DNA of 44,775 bases from Deltaproteobacteria bacterium (GCA_020444075.1 JAHLLR010000042.1:1-44775), one strand, 5' to 3'. Positions 25,046-34,518 are shown, counted from the first letter of the stretch. Made by a program: numbers and translations. The notes: generated by a model from the sequence alone, not told the origin.

Positions 25046-25577
25046 GATTACTCACTCCCTATGATTCCTCAAGGTTTGGTACCGGTGATAATGAAAGGTG
25101 CCAATTGAACGTTATATCGCCGCCGAACGTCCGACACCGGCGGTTGTTGTCAATCTACCGAAAAATGAATGAGAATGCCGCTGCCTGCCGGACCATGGAA
25201 TGATTGCCTGGCAGTCGATGTGGACGTGAATCTTTCCTGCAAACAACCCGGGATCTGGTCAACAGGGAGGGGGGAAACAGCAACGCATCACAGTTGAAGC
25301 CGTATCATATCAGGTGGAATGGTTCTTTTTATAATCGTTTTCGAGCCCGGGAAACAATGCGTACTATTGCCCATTTGTAGGCGGCAATCTGAGTATTAAT
25401 ACCTATGTAGATCAGAATGGTTTTGTTTTCTGCGTATTTGATTTCCAACGATTTCCATTAGATCAGAAGTTTAAGGCCGGCGTCTATTTGTCAGCGTATA
25501 TGCTTCATCAGACCAACGCTTGCCGAAAACGTCGACAGGGACTGTTTGGCAACCGCCATCTCGGCTCCAGTGGTCAA
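25046..25577. other. Intergenic region upstream of the lipoprotein gene
   Basis: 532 bases between the lipoprotein start and the end of the GAF gene, both on the - strand. It must hold the lipoprotein promoter, but I could not pick out a convincing -35/-10 or -24/-12 pair. A short inverted repeat ATTGCC...GGCAAT lies near 25369-25391. Composition is more AT-rich than the coding regions. No gene is supported here. Confidence 0.5.
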
Positions 25578-26708
25578 TCAAACCAATTCAAGCTGCCTGG
25601 CGCATGGTGTCCAGGATTTAAGCGGTCGCACGCAACCCTTGCAACTCATCTGGCCTTGCCGCATTTTGCAATAGGAGTTGACGACGTAGTCAAACATGCG
25701 GGCATTCTTAACGGCCAAACCGACTTCATCGGCAATCGCGATCAACATCCTTTTGTCGCTTTCGTCGAAATGATCGCTGCCGACCTTGTTGATCGCTTCA
25801 ATGACGCCTACCTTCTCCTCTCCCACGATGATCGGTGCCGCCAGGATCGATTTGGTCACGAAGCCGCTGCCATTGTCGAAATCACTGAAAAAATAGGGGC
25901 ATGTCGTGACATCATTGACGATTACCGGTTCCCCATCCTGAAGGGCTTTGCCGGCAACCCCCTTGTCGGCCGGAAAACAGCATTGAATAAAACTCTCTCC
26001 GGTCTCTCCCATGGCGCTGAAAAATTCCAATTGGTTGGTGGCGTCATCAAACAGAAGGATAGATCCTTCCTCGGAGGGTATTTCCGATACGATGATGCTG
26101 ATAATCGAGGTCAGCAGTTCCTGCAGGTCGCCGGCATAACACAGGGAAGAACTCACGGTTTCATAAAGATTCAAGAAGCGGATTTTTTCCTGGTTCAGAT
26201 GATGGGACCACGTGTTGTAAAGCACATTCGACACCAGCGCATTGAACCACCGCAATCGATTTATGTCATCGATCAGGGCAGCCACGGCGTCTTCATCCGT
26301 GACCAATGAAAAAGCCCCAAATTCGTTGTTTTGGCTGGACAGGCCAAGGGCGACGCCGTTTGCTGTCGTTATCCCGCCGTCATCCGTCGTTTCGAAAATG
26401 GTCAGGTCGCCATTTTTTAAATTGAACAGCACCGGCGCGCCATTGGCGTGGTTCTGGATGGTATGGTTTCTTTGGGCAACATGCAGGGCGATTTCGTGGA
26501 TCTGATTTTCACGAAAATTCACGGCAAAGGTATGATCGCCATTCGCCGGTTCATTGATCGAAAAACCGATGGCATGAACCGGAATCAGCGGATCGAGCCA
26601 GTTTTGAATGTTGGTGACCTGATTGTCGATACTGGTTTCGGTGATTAGCCCTGGCAGGGCGGTCGCAAGCGCATTCAGATCCAAGGCGGGCAGTCCAGTG
26701 GGTGGCAT
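25578..26708 (-). CDS. GAF domain protein with C-terminal Cys motif
   Basis: 376 residues, starting after AAAGGAGAACGC. Residues 1-160 form an unrecognised N-terminal region. A GAF domain covers about 185-345 (EGSILLFDDATNQLEFFSAM, GVAGKALQDGEPVIVNDV, then KSILAAPIIVGEEKVGVIEAINK). The last 30 residues carry CKGCVRPLKSWTPC, three Cys in a compact motif that might bind metal. There is no output domain, so it is either a ligand-binding adaptor or a signalling subunit. It lies 428 bases downstream of the cNMP-domain hydrogenase on the same strand, which makes a functional link plausible but unproven. Confidence 0.8.
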   Translation of the reverse strand: MPPTGLPALDLNALATALPGLITETSIDNQVTNIQNWLDPLIPVHAIGFSINEPANGDHTFAVNFRENQIHEIALHVAQRNHTIQNHANGAPVLFNLKNGDLTIFETTDDGGITTANGVALGLSSQNNEFGAFSLVTDEDAVAALIDDINRLRWFNALVSNVLYNTWSHHLNQEKIRFLNLYETVSSSLCYAGDLQELLTSIISIIVSEIPSEEGSILLFDDATNQLEFFSAMGETGESFIQCCFPADKGVAGKALQDGEPVIVNDVTTCPYFFSDFDNGSGFVTKSILAAPIIVGEEKVGVIEAINKVGSDHFDESDKRMLIAIADEVGLAVKNARMFDYVVNSYCKMRQGQMSCKGCVRPLKSWTPCARQLELV

Positions 26709-27136
26709 GAGCGTTCTCCTTTCCTGCTGGTTGATCCGTATAAGAAAATACCTGCTGCAATCGAGCGGGCAAACGAAGCCGTACTATTGACATCGGTGTC
26801 GAATGAGTGCGACCCGTCCTCAAAGCCCGTGATTTAAGCGATAGGTCTGCTCCCGGGCATCTGAGACGTGTTCGGATAGGATGATTCAGCCGATATATGT
26901 AAATCGGTGCCTCGGGTGTGCTGCCCCGGAAAATTGGAAAACATCACATTTGGCGTATGACAGCGTGGCATGGGCAGTATTCTTACCGATGATGAATCGG
27001 TTTCATTTTATTACAATATATTATTTTGTGATTAGTCTGCAGCCATAAAAAAGTAAACACTGAAATTACACTGATAAAACCTGTATCAGGGCTAAGGGTA
27101 CCATTGATCGCAGGGTTGCCTATATGGGTTGTTCGG
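26709..27136. other. AT-rich intergenic region between hydrogenase large subunit and GAF gene
   Basis: 428 bases with two perfect short hairpins: ACCGAT-5-ATCGGT at 26985-27001 and CTGATA-7-TATCAG at 27071-27089. On the - strand the second, followed by T-rich sequence, could weakly terminate the hydrogenase transcript. The GAF gene promoter should be here too, but no clear consensus is visible. No gene is supported. Confidence 0.5.
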
Positions 27137-28444
27137 TCAGTGTGTGGCGCAGGTCAGGCAGGGGTCGAAGAGACGGATGCAGCGTCCGATAGCCTTTTGT
27201 CCGGATTCGGATAGCCCGCCCGTTTCCATGTGCTGTTCGGCTAAATCCTTGATGATGAGGTTGATCAACGGGTTGTTGAACTGGGTGGCCACCAGGAGCT
27301 TCAGGCGCTCGATCCGGCCGCGGTTAATGGTATAGCTGTGGATCAGGACGCCCCGGGGTGCCTCCACGACACCGATGCCTTTCCCGCTTTCATCGGGATT
27401 CACGGGGGTGGTATCGATTGCTGACAGGTCGATGCCCTGCAGCAGTTCCTCTATCCGGGTTGCCGCCCAGTATATTTCGGCAAGGCGCATGACATCGATA
27501 TATTCGATGTGAATTCCCCTCGAAGACCTGGCCCGTTGGATAATCTCAAAATCCTCCAATTCCCCCATGTTGATGGCGGAGTGTTCCGAAAAGGCGCGTG
27601 AGAGGGGGCCGACGTGAAAAATGCCATCCGGGAAGCCCAGCCGGGACAGGTAGGGGAATTTCGCAAACGACCAGTCGACGCGCATTTCCGACACATGATC
27701 CTCGAAGGCGGAAACGTCGAAGCGATCATCACGTGCACCATCGGAGGCATAGACCTTGAGATGGCCCTGAGAGCCTGAATTCTCATCATAACACAAAAAG
27801 TTGACCCTGTTGTGCCGGGGGAAGGCGATCCTGCGGTCAGGCAGTGTCCGCTGATCCAGGCTGCCGATTATCTGCCGGGTCTGTTCGGCGACGTTTCCGG
27901 CAATTGAGACGATCTCATCGAGGTCGTTTATGGAGGGCCTGACCGCCATCCCGCCTACGCACATGGCAACGGGGTGGACGGATCGCCTGCCCAGCATTTC
28001 CACGATCCGGCTGCCGGCTTTCTGGATCGAGAAGGCCGTTTCAGCGATCTGAGGATGGTGCTGAATCAGACCAAAAATGCCTTCACTGGTTCCGAGAATG
28101 TCCGGCTGGGTAAGAAAGAAGTAACTGAGTGCATGGCTTGCGATCCATTCGCCGTAAACGGCTGCCTGGCGAAGCTTCCTGACCGGGTCGGGCACATCGA
28201 TTTCCAGCGCGTCCTCGATGGCCCTTACACTTGCCGCCTGATGCGCCATGCAGCACAGGCCGCAGATTCGGGAGATGATGTGGGGAACAAAGGCGACCTC
28301 CTTTCCCTGGCAGAGTTTTTCGAAGCCGCGGAAATCCTCCACCATGAATCTGGCGTACTGCACCCGGCCCTGATCGATTTCAACATGGATGGTGGCATTG
28401 CCTTCGATCCGGGTGGCCTTTTTGAGCAGTATTTGCTGTCTCAC
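27137..28444 (-). CDS. [NiFe] hydrogenase large subunit lacking the C-terminal maturation peptide
   Basis: 435 residues from a GTG that overlaps the stop of the small subunit gene (GTGA). Active-site ligands are Cys61 and Cys64 in RICGLCCMAH and Cys429 and Cys432 in DPCLTCATH. The protein ends exactly at that final His435, followed by TGA. Most catalytic large subunits carry an extension after this His that a protease must remove; its natural absence is known for H2-sensing regulatory hydrogenases (HupV/HoxC) and some group 4 enzymes. The overall sequence (TRIEGNATIHVEIDQG, GVVEAPRGVLIHSY) resembles cytoplasmic group 3 enzymes. Its partner small subunit is fused to two cyclic-nucleotide-binding domains. 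Confidence 0.93.
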   Translation of the reverse strand: MRQQILLKKATRIEGNATIHVEIDQGRVQYARFMVEDFRGFEKLCQGKEVAFVPHIISRICGLCCMAHQAASVRAIEDALEIDVPDPVRKLRQAAVYGEWIASHALSYFFLTQPDILGTSEGIFGLIQHHPQIAETAFSIQKAGSRIVEMLGRRSVHPVAMCVGGMAVRPSINDLDEIVSIAGNVAEQTRQIIGSLDQRTLPDRRIAFPRHNRVNFLCYDENSGSQGHLKVYASDGARDDRFDVSAFEDHVSEMRVDWSFAKFPYLSRLGFPDGIFHVGPLSRAFSEHSAINMGELEDFEIIQRARSSRGIHIEYIDVMRLAEIYWAATRIEELLQGIDLSAIDTTPVNPDESGKGIGVVEAPRGVLIHSYTINRGRIERLKLLVATQFNNPLINLIIKDLAEQHMETGGLSESGQKAIGRCIRLFDPCLTCATH

Positions 28445-30291
28445 CTGACCCTCAACAGTTTATCTGTGGCGTCGCTGTCCATATTGAACATGAAATGGCC
28501 GCCCTGTTTGATCCGCCTGATCGTTTCAGTAATGTCGCCGTCGTCTTTGCCATACCGTTGTCCGATTCCCCGTACGGCGATTTCCTCGAGGGTCTCACCG
28601 TTTTTAAGGCTCAGGATGGTTTTTTTCGAAGGCCCCCGACATCCCCAGCATGGTGCGCCGCCTTTGGGACAAACCGACTCGTAGCCGCCTCGGGTCATGA
28701 ATCCCAGGCAAACCCGTCCCAATGAATTGAAGCAGATCTTGTCGGCAGGCAGGTGAGAGGTTGCACCTTTTTCAAAGTAATCTGCGGCCGGTTTGCGACC
28801 GCAGCGTGAACACACGACGGGTAATGTTTTGGATGTCTGGCCGCCGGTTAATTCCAGGATCAGGTCATACAGCAATGTCGGGTCCGGCGGACATCCGGGA
28901 AGATAGTAATCGACCTTTTCGAAACTGTCTAATGCAAAAGCCCTGCGCTGGAGATCGACTCCGTTGATCTGTTGGACATTGCATCGATCGATACCGGAAG
29001 GGCCGGAAAAATAGTAGGAAAAGGCATCGTCGGTGGATCCATAGCTTTCCTCGATCACCGTTTCCACTTCGAAGCGGTTGGCCAGGCCGGGAATACCGGC
29101 AAATGCCGCGCAGGTTCCCCATGCCACCAGATAACGGCATTTACGGCGCGCTTCATTCAACCTGATTTCATCTTCCCTCAGACGGACGACACCGTCGACC
29201 AATATGATATCCGACTCCGGCAAGGCTTCCCGGTCCATCAGCATTTGACAATAGTCGATGGACGATTTGGAGAGGATTTTAGAAAGAACGGTGTAATCGA
29301 GAAGGACGGCCGAACAGCCGGCACATGTCGAAAGAGAGACGATGGAAAGCGACATGCGATCTCGTTTGACCAGCTTCGGAACCCACGGTGAGTGCTGCTG
29401 CACCCGAAACGTTCCGGGGTTGGAAAGCATGCTTTCAAGGCAGGAGAGCCTTAGAATCAGCGTTTTGATAATCGCGATGGCCAGGTCCGGCTGGTTTTCG
29501 AGGCACTCTACAAACTGCTCTTTATCGATGACAATCAGGTCCGTGGCTTCCAGCGCCGTGACCGTGGCGCTTCTGGGCATGTCGGCGATCAGGGCCATTT
29601 CCCCGAAAAAATCTCCCGGACCGATAGTGTCGATCAGCCGGGTAACATGGGCTTCGTACTTGCTGACGCCCACACGGCCGCTCAATATCAGGTACATGCA
29701 GTCGCCGGTTTCACCTTCATGAAAAATAGTCTCTCCGGGCGCGGCATGGTGCCGGCAGCGGTTCGTGCCGATGTTTGCCTCGGCCAGAAGCAGATCATTC
29801 GTAAGGTCCCTGCTGCCGGGCAACGCATCTGGCGCTTCGACCGGTGAGAAGCCCCGGTCACCTGCCAATAGCTTTTCGCTATAGGCGGCGACGGCATTCC
29901 TGAACTCCTCGTTTTCCAAAAGTTCCTGCCGGTAGCGCCGGTGTGCGCGTTGAATTCGCTGAATCAGTTTCCTCAGTAGATGCAGCGATACGTCGGGGTC
30001 CCGCTTCAATCGGTCAACCAACAGGGCTTTGGTCAACGGGATCAGGCGGGTGCGGCTGATCGCGGTGATTGTAGCGGATCTGCCGCCGGTTTGCAGCAGT
30101 GCCATTTCCCCGAAAAAATCACCTTTTTCGAGAATTGCGATCACGTTTTCGCTGCCGTTTTTATCCTGCGAAACTTCGACCGCCCCGGACTGAATGATAT
30201 ACATGACATCCCCAGTTTCGCCCTGGCGGAATACGACTTCTCCCCTGAGGTAGGTTGAACCGAAAAGTTCGGGACCATATTTTCTGTCCAC
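28441..30291 (-). CDS. Two cyclic-nucleotide-binding domains fused to a [NiFe] hydrogenase small subunit
   Basis: 616 residues from a GTG with AAGGA nine bases upstream; a TTG at 30321 would add ten residues. cNBD1 (about 10-110) has the phosphate-binding cassette GDFFGEMALLQTGGRSAT, and cNBD2 (about 180-285) has GDFFGEMALIADMPRSATVT. Both keep the Glu and the Arg-Ser that hold the cyclic phosphate in CRP. A linker leads to a group 3-like small subunit from about 312, with proximal cluster residues Cys323/Cys326 (CAGC), AWGTCAAF and LPGCPPDP. Further cluster ligands follow in CSRCGRKP, RVCLGFMTRGGYESVCP and GAPCWGCRGP. There is no helix-turn-helix after either cNBD, so this is not a CRP-type regulator, and no Tat signal, so it is cytoplasmic. 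It should bind cNMP and form a heterodimer with the overlapping large subunit. Confidence 0.92.
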   Translation of the reverse strand: MDRKYGPELFGSTYLRGEVVFRQGETGDVMYIIQSGAVEVSQDKNGSENVIAILEKGDFFGEMALLQTGGRSATITAISRTRLIPLTKALLVDRLKRDPDVSLHLLRKLIQRIQRAHRRYRQELLENEEFRNAVAAYSEKLLAGDRGFSPVEAPDALPGSRDLTNDLLLAEANIGTNRCRHHAAPGETIFHEGETGDCMYLILSGRVGVSKYEAHVTRLIDTIGPGDFFGEMALIADMPRSATVTALEATDLIVIDKEQFVECLENQPDLAIAIIKTLILRLSCLESMLSNPGTFRVQQHSPWVPKLVKRDRMSLSIVSLSTCAGCSAVLLDYTVLSKILSKSSIDYCQMLMDREALPESDIILVDGVVRLREDEIRLNEARRKCRYLVAWGTCAAFAGIPGLANRFEVETVIEESYGSTDDAFSYYFSGPSGIDRCNVQQINGVDLQRRAFALDSFEKVDYYLPGCPPDPTLLYDLILELTGGQTSKTLPVVCSRCGRKPAADYFEKGATSHLPADKICFNSLGRVCLGFMTRGGYESVCPKGGAPCWGCRGPSKKTILSLKNGETLEEIAVRGIGQRYGKDDGDITETIRRIKQGGHFMFNMDSDATDKLLRVR

Positions 30292-31161
30292 GTCGATCCG
30301 TCCTTCGCGTCTGGTGGTCAAGAGGCCATCCGTACGTGCGCCTTGGTGGAATCCGGAAATACCTGAATGGTTATAAATTGTCTCGACAAATGCCGATCAG
30401 CCCATACAAGCCTGGCAGTGATCGAGGCAACTGGACCGATCGGAGTTGCCGATTACATGGCGTTTCGCTATTGGGTTTGTATCTGGAATGAAGTTGTCGC
30501 AATGTAAGAACACCGAACCCGACAATCGCGCATCATACCATCCATGGCTGACGTTGCAAGCCTCTTCTTTGATTCGTAGACGACGGCCCCCAGGTGAATT
30601 GGCCAGAACCAAAAAGAGTCGAATCGCGGGACCCGCAATCTCCGACGGCCCGTCGAACTGCTCAGAATCCTATTCCTCGAAATAGGAGGACGCCTTAAAC
30701 GCCGCAAATCTTGGTTCTTTATTGTGTCTGGTGCCCTTTCAGGATGAGCGTGTCGAACAATAAAACCCGTAGAATGCCTAAGGGTTTAATCAGTGCATTT
30801 TTATTGTTTACTATTTCTGTTGATTCGATAATATTCATATTGGGATGAAATTCCCATTTATTTAATATCTGTATTTTTTTGCAAAATCCTCTCGCCTGAT
30901 GGCAGATATATTTTTTCATACTGAAGTTTCCTTTTGAATCTGGGTCCGCATTACAAACGGTTCAGGGTGATGGGTTATATTGTGCCCAGTATATCACCAA
31001 CTATTTAAAATTTATATATTTTTAATGCTGCAGAGGTGAAGTTCTCTCCTTTTCCGATGCCGGCATCTGTTTGTTCCAGGGTCGTTAACCTATATGGGCC
31101 CTTGAAGTCAGACCCGTCAACCTCGGTGTTTGATTTTATTGGGCAACAGAGGGGATCTAAT
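30292..31161. other. Divergent regulatory region between cNMP-hydrogenase and FecR-barrel genes
   Basis: 870 bases with no confident gene. A perfect 12-base palindrome-like site TTGTC-TC-GACAA lies at 30378-30389, about 90 bases upstream of the hydrogenase small subunit start, and could be an operator. From about 30720 to 31040 the sequence is markedly AT-rich, unlike its surroundings, and contains one small possible gene. Promoters for both directions are expected here but could not be fixed by eye. Confidence 0.5.
30719..30919 (-). CDS. Possible small protein, unknown function
   Basis: 66 residues, basic, starting MKKYICHQARGFCKK. The ATG has AAGGAA eight bases upstream, the only reason to list it. 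It lies in an AT-rich stretch that differs from the surrounding genes. No family is recognised, and it could be a chance open frame or the remnant of a transferred gene. Confidence 0.25.
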   Translation of the reverse strand: MKKYICHQARGFCKKIQILNKWEFHPNMNIIESTEIVNNKNALIKPLGILRVLLFDTLILKGHQTQ

Positions 31162-34100
31162 ATGAATGGGGTAGCGCCTTATTTTATTCGCTTTTTCGTC
31201 GCTGTTTCACTGTTTATGGGTATCCCGGGCCTCGCTGTCGCTGCCGCAACCAACTGCGATCCATCGGCGGCCACAGCCGTGTCCGTGCAGGGAACGGTGG
31301 AAACCAGGACAGCCGGCGGGGGAAGTTGGCAACCGGTCAGGCTGGATGACACCTTCTGCCCGGGCGATGAAGTCCGGGTGCTGGACAACAGCCGGGCCAG
31401 TCTGGCACTGGCCAACGAGTCCGTCCTGCGGCTCAACGCCAACTCCTCCATCGTCGTCCAGAAATTCGAGGAGAAGACCTCTTTCATCGACGTGTTCAAA
31501 GGCGCAGCCCACCTATTTGCCCGCAAGCCCAATAAACTCGAGGTCAACACGCCCTATGTCGTCGCCGGCGTACGCGGCACCGAGTTTCTCGTCCGGGTGG
31601 AGGACGACCAGACCTTCCTGTCCGTCTTCGAAGGTAGCGTGTTGGCGTCCAACGACGCCGGTGAAGTGCCCCTGATCAGCGGGCAGAGCGCCGTTGCCCA
31701 GAAGGGCAGGGCGCCGGTTTTAACTACCGTGGTGCGGCCCCGGGATGCGGTCCAGTGGGCGCTCTATTATCCCCCGGTGGTTTACGTGCCGCCCGGCCAG
31801 CCGGAAATGCGCGAAGACCTCAACGATCCGGTCTTCCTGGCCAATAGAGCCTCCCAATCCCTTGACGTGGGAAAAATCGACGAAGCCGAAGCGGATCTAC
31901 AAAAGGCCCTGGCCCTCGATCCGAAAATGGCCGACGCCCTTTCCCTGCAGGCCATCGTGGCCCTGGTCCGCAACGACAAGGAAAAAGCATCTGCCCTGGC
32001 CCAGCAAGCCGTCGACGCCAATCCCAAGTCGTCAACGGCCCTTGTTGCCAAATCCTACGCGCAGCAGGCCAGATTCGATCTTGAGGGTGCACGAAAAAGC
32101 CTGATGGACGCCGTGGCGGCATCCCCCGACGACGCCCTGGCCTATGCGCGGCTGGCAGAGATACAGCTCTCCTTCGGCGAATTGGACAAATCCCTGCAAT
32201 CGGCGCAGAAGGCGGCCACACTGGCGCCGGACCTCTCCCGGACCCAGACCGTGCTGGGGTTCGCCAACCTGACCCAGGTAAAAACCGATGATGCCAAGGC
32301 GGCATTTGAGAAGGCCATCCAGGCAGATCAGGCCGATCCGCTTCCCCGCCTGGGAATCGGGCTGGCCAAGATCCGCGAAGGTCAATTGGAAGCGGGCCGT
32401 ATGGACCTCGAGGTCGCCGCCAGCCTGGATCCCAACAATTCCCTGATCCGCTCTTATCTGGGCAAAGCCTACTACGAAGAGAAGCGCACCGGGCTGGATG
32501 AACGCGAATATAAGGCCGCCAAGGAGCTCGACCCCAACGATCCGACACCTTGGTTTTATGACGCCATTGCCAAGCAGACTACCAACCGTCCGGTTGAGGC
32601 CTTGCGTGACTTCGAGACCGCCAAGCAACTCAACGACAATCGGGCGGTATACCGCTCCAAGCTGTTATTGGACGCAGATCTAGCCGCCCGCAGTGCAGCC
32701 ACAGCCCGGATTTACAACGACCTGGGGTATGGGCAACGCGGCCTGCTGGAAGGCTATAACGCGGTTAAGGCCGACCCGACCAATTTTTCAGCTCACCGTT
32801 TTCTGGCCGATACCTATGCCACGCTGCCGCGCCACGAGATCGCCCGGGTCAGCGAGCTGTTGCAGTCCCAACTCCTGCAGCCGATCAACATCACGCCCAT
32901 CCAGCCGGCCCTGGCGGAGAGCAACTTGTTTCTGGTCAGCGCCCAGGGCGCGGCCCAGAACTCTTTTAACGAGTTCAATCCAATGTTTACCCGCGACGGG
33001 GCGACATTGCAAGCTAGTGGATTGTATGGAAACAACGAAACGTGGGGCGGGGAAGGCATTGCCTCCGGTATTTATAGCGGGCTTTCGATGAGCGCCGGTT
33101 ACTCCCACTACGAAACCGACGGCTGGCGGGAAAATGCCGACCAGGAGGACGACATCACCAACATTTTCGCCCAGTGGGAAATCACTCCTAAGACCAGCAT
33201 TCAGGCGGAATACAGGTACAGAGACAACGAAAGAGGAGACATAGAGCAGAGGTTCTTTCAGGAGGATTATTTTCAAAACCGACGAACAGAGGTCACGACT
33301 CGTTCGGGGCGAATCGGTTTCCGACATGCCTTTTCGCCGGGTTCGATTGTCTTGGGCAATTTTCATTATGCAGACAGGGAGACCGATTTATCTGACTTGC
33401 GTTATTTCGATGCCTCCTTTGCCGGTTTTTTCCCTCCTCCGCTTGGAGAGGAAATTGCTGAAAATCCAATAGAACAGGATGATTACGCCGGTGAGCTTTC
33501 CTATCTTTTTCGCTCTAAATACTTCGACCTGGTGAGCGGCGCAGGATATTTCAGAGAAGAGAAGGATGACACCCTATCCGTTGCCTACCAGTGGCCGGGA
33601 ATTGACCCGCCGATCGAACTTTTTTCCTTCACTGACCCCCTATCGTTTGAGACGGATCACTACAATCTATACGCATATACCTATATCAGGCCGCTTGAAA
33701 ACATCTCCTTTACTGTTGGCGCAAGTGGCGACTTCTATGATCAGGAAGAAAAAAACTATGGAGATGACGTTAGTACATCTCAGTTTAATCCCAAATTGGG
33801 TGTCAACTGGAACCCGATTCCTTCTACGACCATTCGCGGTGCCGTGTTCAGGACGTTTACCAGATCGCTGGTAACGGACCAGACCCTCGAACCCACTCAG
33901 GTGGCCGGTTTCAATCAATTTTTTGACGATCCCGAAGAAACCGAATCGTGGGTATATGGTGCTGCAATCGATCAGAAATTGCCTAACGATGTATACTTCG
34001 GCGCGCAATTGTCTTACCGAGACCTGAGTGTGCCTTTCCAAGACCTGGATCTAACGCTCAAAGATGCGGATTGGGAGGAATACTTGGGCCGGGCCTACAT

Positions 34101-34518
34101 TTACTGGACTCCGCATGAGTGGTTGGCGCTGAAGGCGGAATATCTGTATGAAGACTTTGAGAGGGGAGAGGAATTCCCCGGTGGCATAAAGGATCTAAAG
34201 ACGCAAAGTGTTCCATTGGGGATTACCTTCTTTCATCCTTCCGGATTGAGCGTCGGCTTGACAGCGACATATTATGATCAAAAGGGTGAGATCGAGCGGA
34301 CAGCAATCGGATTTGATGTTTTTGAGGACGGTTCGGATCAGTTCTGGCTGGTGGATGCCGCTATCGGGTACCGCTTTCCCAAGCGCTATGGTTTCGTCAC
34401 CTTGGGTGTGAAAAATCTCTTCGATGAAGAATTCGATTATTTTGAGGTAGACAAAAAAAACCTAAGGTTGCAGCAGGACACGCAGGTCCTTTTTAAAGTC
34501 ACCCTTTCACTTCCATAA
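31162..34518 (+). CDS. FecR-TPR-beta-barrel outer membrane protein
   Basis: 1118 residues from the ATG after AGGGGATC, which begins a good signal peptide (about 1-30). The open frame extends 42 codons further up without an export signal. A FecR-type domain (about 36-180) has ESVLRLNANSSIVVQK, DVFKGAAHLFARKPNKLEVN and TPYVVAGVRGTEFLVRV. Roughly seven to ten TPR units follow (about 225-580; for example AEADLQKALALDPKMADALS). The last 500 residues are amphipathic strands typical of an outer-membrane barrel, with TonB-receptor-like strand motifs (FNPKLGVNWNPI, GFVTLGVKNLFDEEF). No TonB plug domain is seen in front of the barrel. It probably exposes FecR and TPR domains to the periplasm. The CHASE2 cyclase encoded nearby is a plausible partner. 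Confidence 0.85.
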   Translation: MNGVAPYFIRFFVAVSLFMGIPGLAVAAATNCDPSAATAVSVQGTVETRTAGGGSWQPVRLDDTFCPGDEVRVLDNSRASLALANESVLRLNANSSIVVQKFEEKTSFIDVFKGAAHLFARKPNKLEVNTPYVVAGVRGTEFLVRVEDDQTFLSVFEGSVLASNDAGEVPLISGQSAVAQKGRAPVLTTVVRPRDAVQWALYYPPVVYVPPGQPEMREDLNDPVFLANRASQSLDVGKIDEAEADLQKALALDPKMADALSLQAIVALVRNDKEKASALAQQAVDANPKSSTALVAKSYAQQARFDLEGARKSLMDAVAASPDDALAYARLAEIQLSFGELDKSLQSAQKAATLAPDLSRTQTVLGFANLTQVKTDDAKAAFEKAIQADQADPLPRLGIGLAKIREGQLEAGRMDLEVAASLDPNNSLIRSYLGKAYYEEKRTGLDEREYKAAKELDPNDPTPWFYDAIAKQTTNRPVEALRDFETAKQLNDNRAVYRSKLLLDADLAARSAATARIYNDLGYGQRGLLEGYNAVKADPTNFSAHRFLADTYATLPRHEIARVSELLQSQLLQPINITPIQPALAESNLFLVSAQGAAQNSFNEFNPMFTRDGATLQASGLYGNNETWGGEGIASGIYSGLSMSAGYSHYETDGWRENADQEDDITNIFAQWEITPKTSIQAEYRYRDNERGDIEQRFFQEDYFQNRRTEVTTRSGRIGFRHAFSPGSIVLGNFHYADRETDLSDLRYFDASFAGFFPPPLGEEIAENPIEQDDYAGELSYLFRSKYFDLVSGAGYFREEKDDTLSVAYQWPGIDPPIELFSFTDPLSFETDHYNLYAYTYIRPLENISFTVGASGDFYDQEEKNYGDDVSTSQFNPKLGVNWNPIPSTTIRGAVFRTFTRSLVTDQTLEPTQVAGFNQFFDDPEETESWVYGAAIDQKLPNDVYFGAQLSYRDLSVPFQDLDLTLKDADWEEYLGRAYIYWTPHEWLALKAEYLYEDFERGEEFPGGIKDLKTQSVPLGITFFHPSGLSVGLTATYYDQKGEIERTAIGFDVFEDGSDQFWLVDAAIGYRFPKRYGFVTLGVKNLFDEEFDYFEVDKKNLRLQQDTQVLFKVTLSLP

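Noticed and set aside
25488-26309. 273-residue open frame on the + strand
   Set aside because: Antisense to the GAF gene, which has a good ribosome binding site and a clear domain; this frame has neither.
27137-28444. Large subunit truncated by mutation or assembly error
   Set aside because: The stop falls precisely after the last ligand motif and its His, which is the natural mature end. A random truncation would not be expected exactly there.
28441-30291. CRP/FNR-type transcription factor
   Set aside because: The two cNMP-binding domains are not followed by a helix-turn-helix; a hydrogenase small subunit follows instead in the same frame.
30255-30707. Several overlapping short open frames on both strands
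   Set aside because: No ribosome binding site or recognisable family, and they overlap one another in opposite directions.
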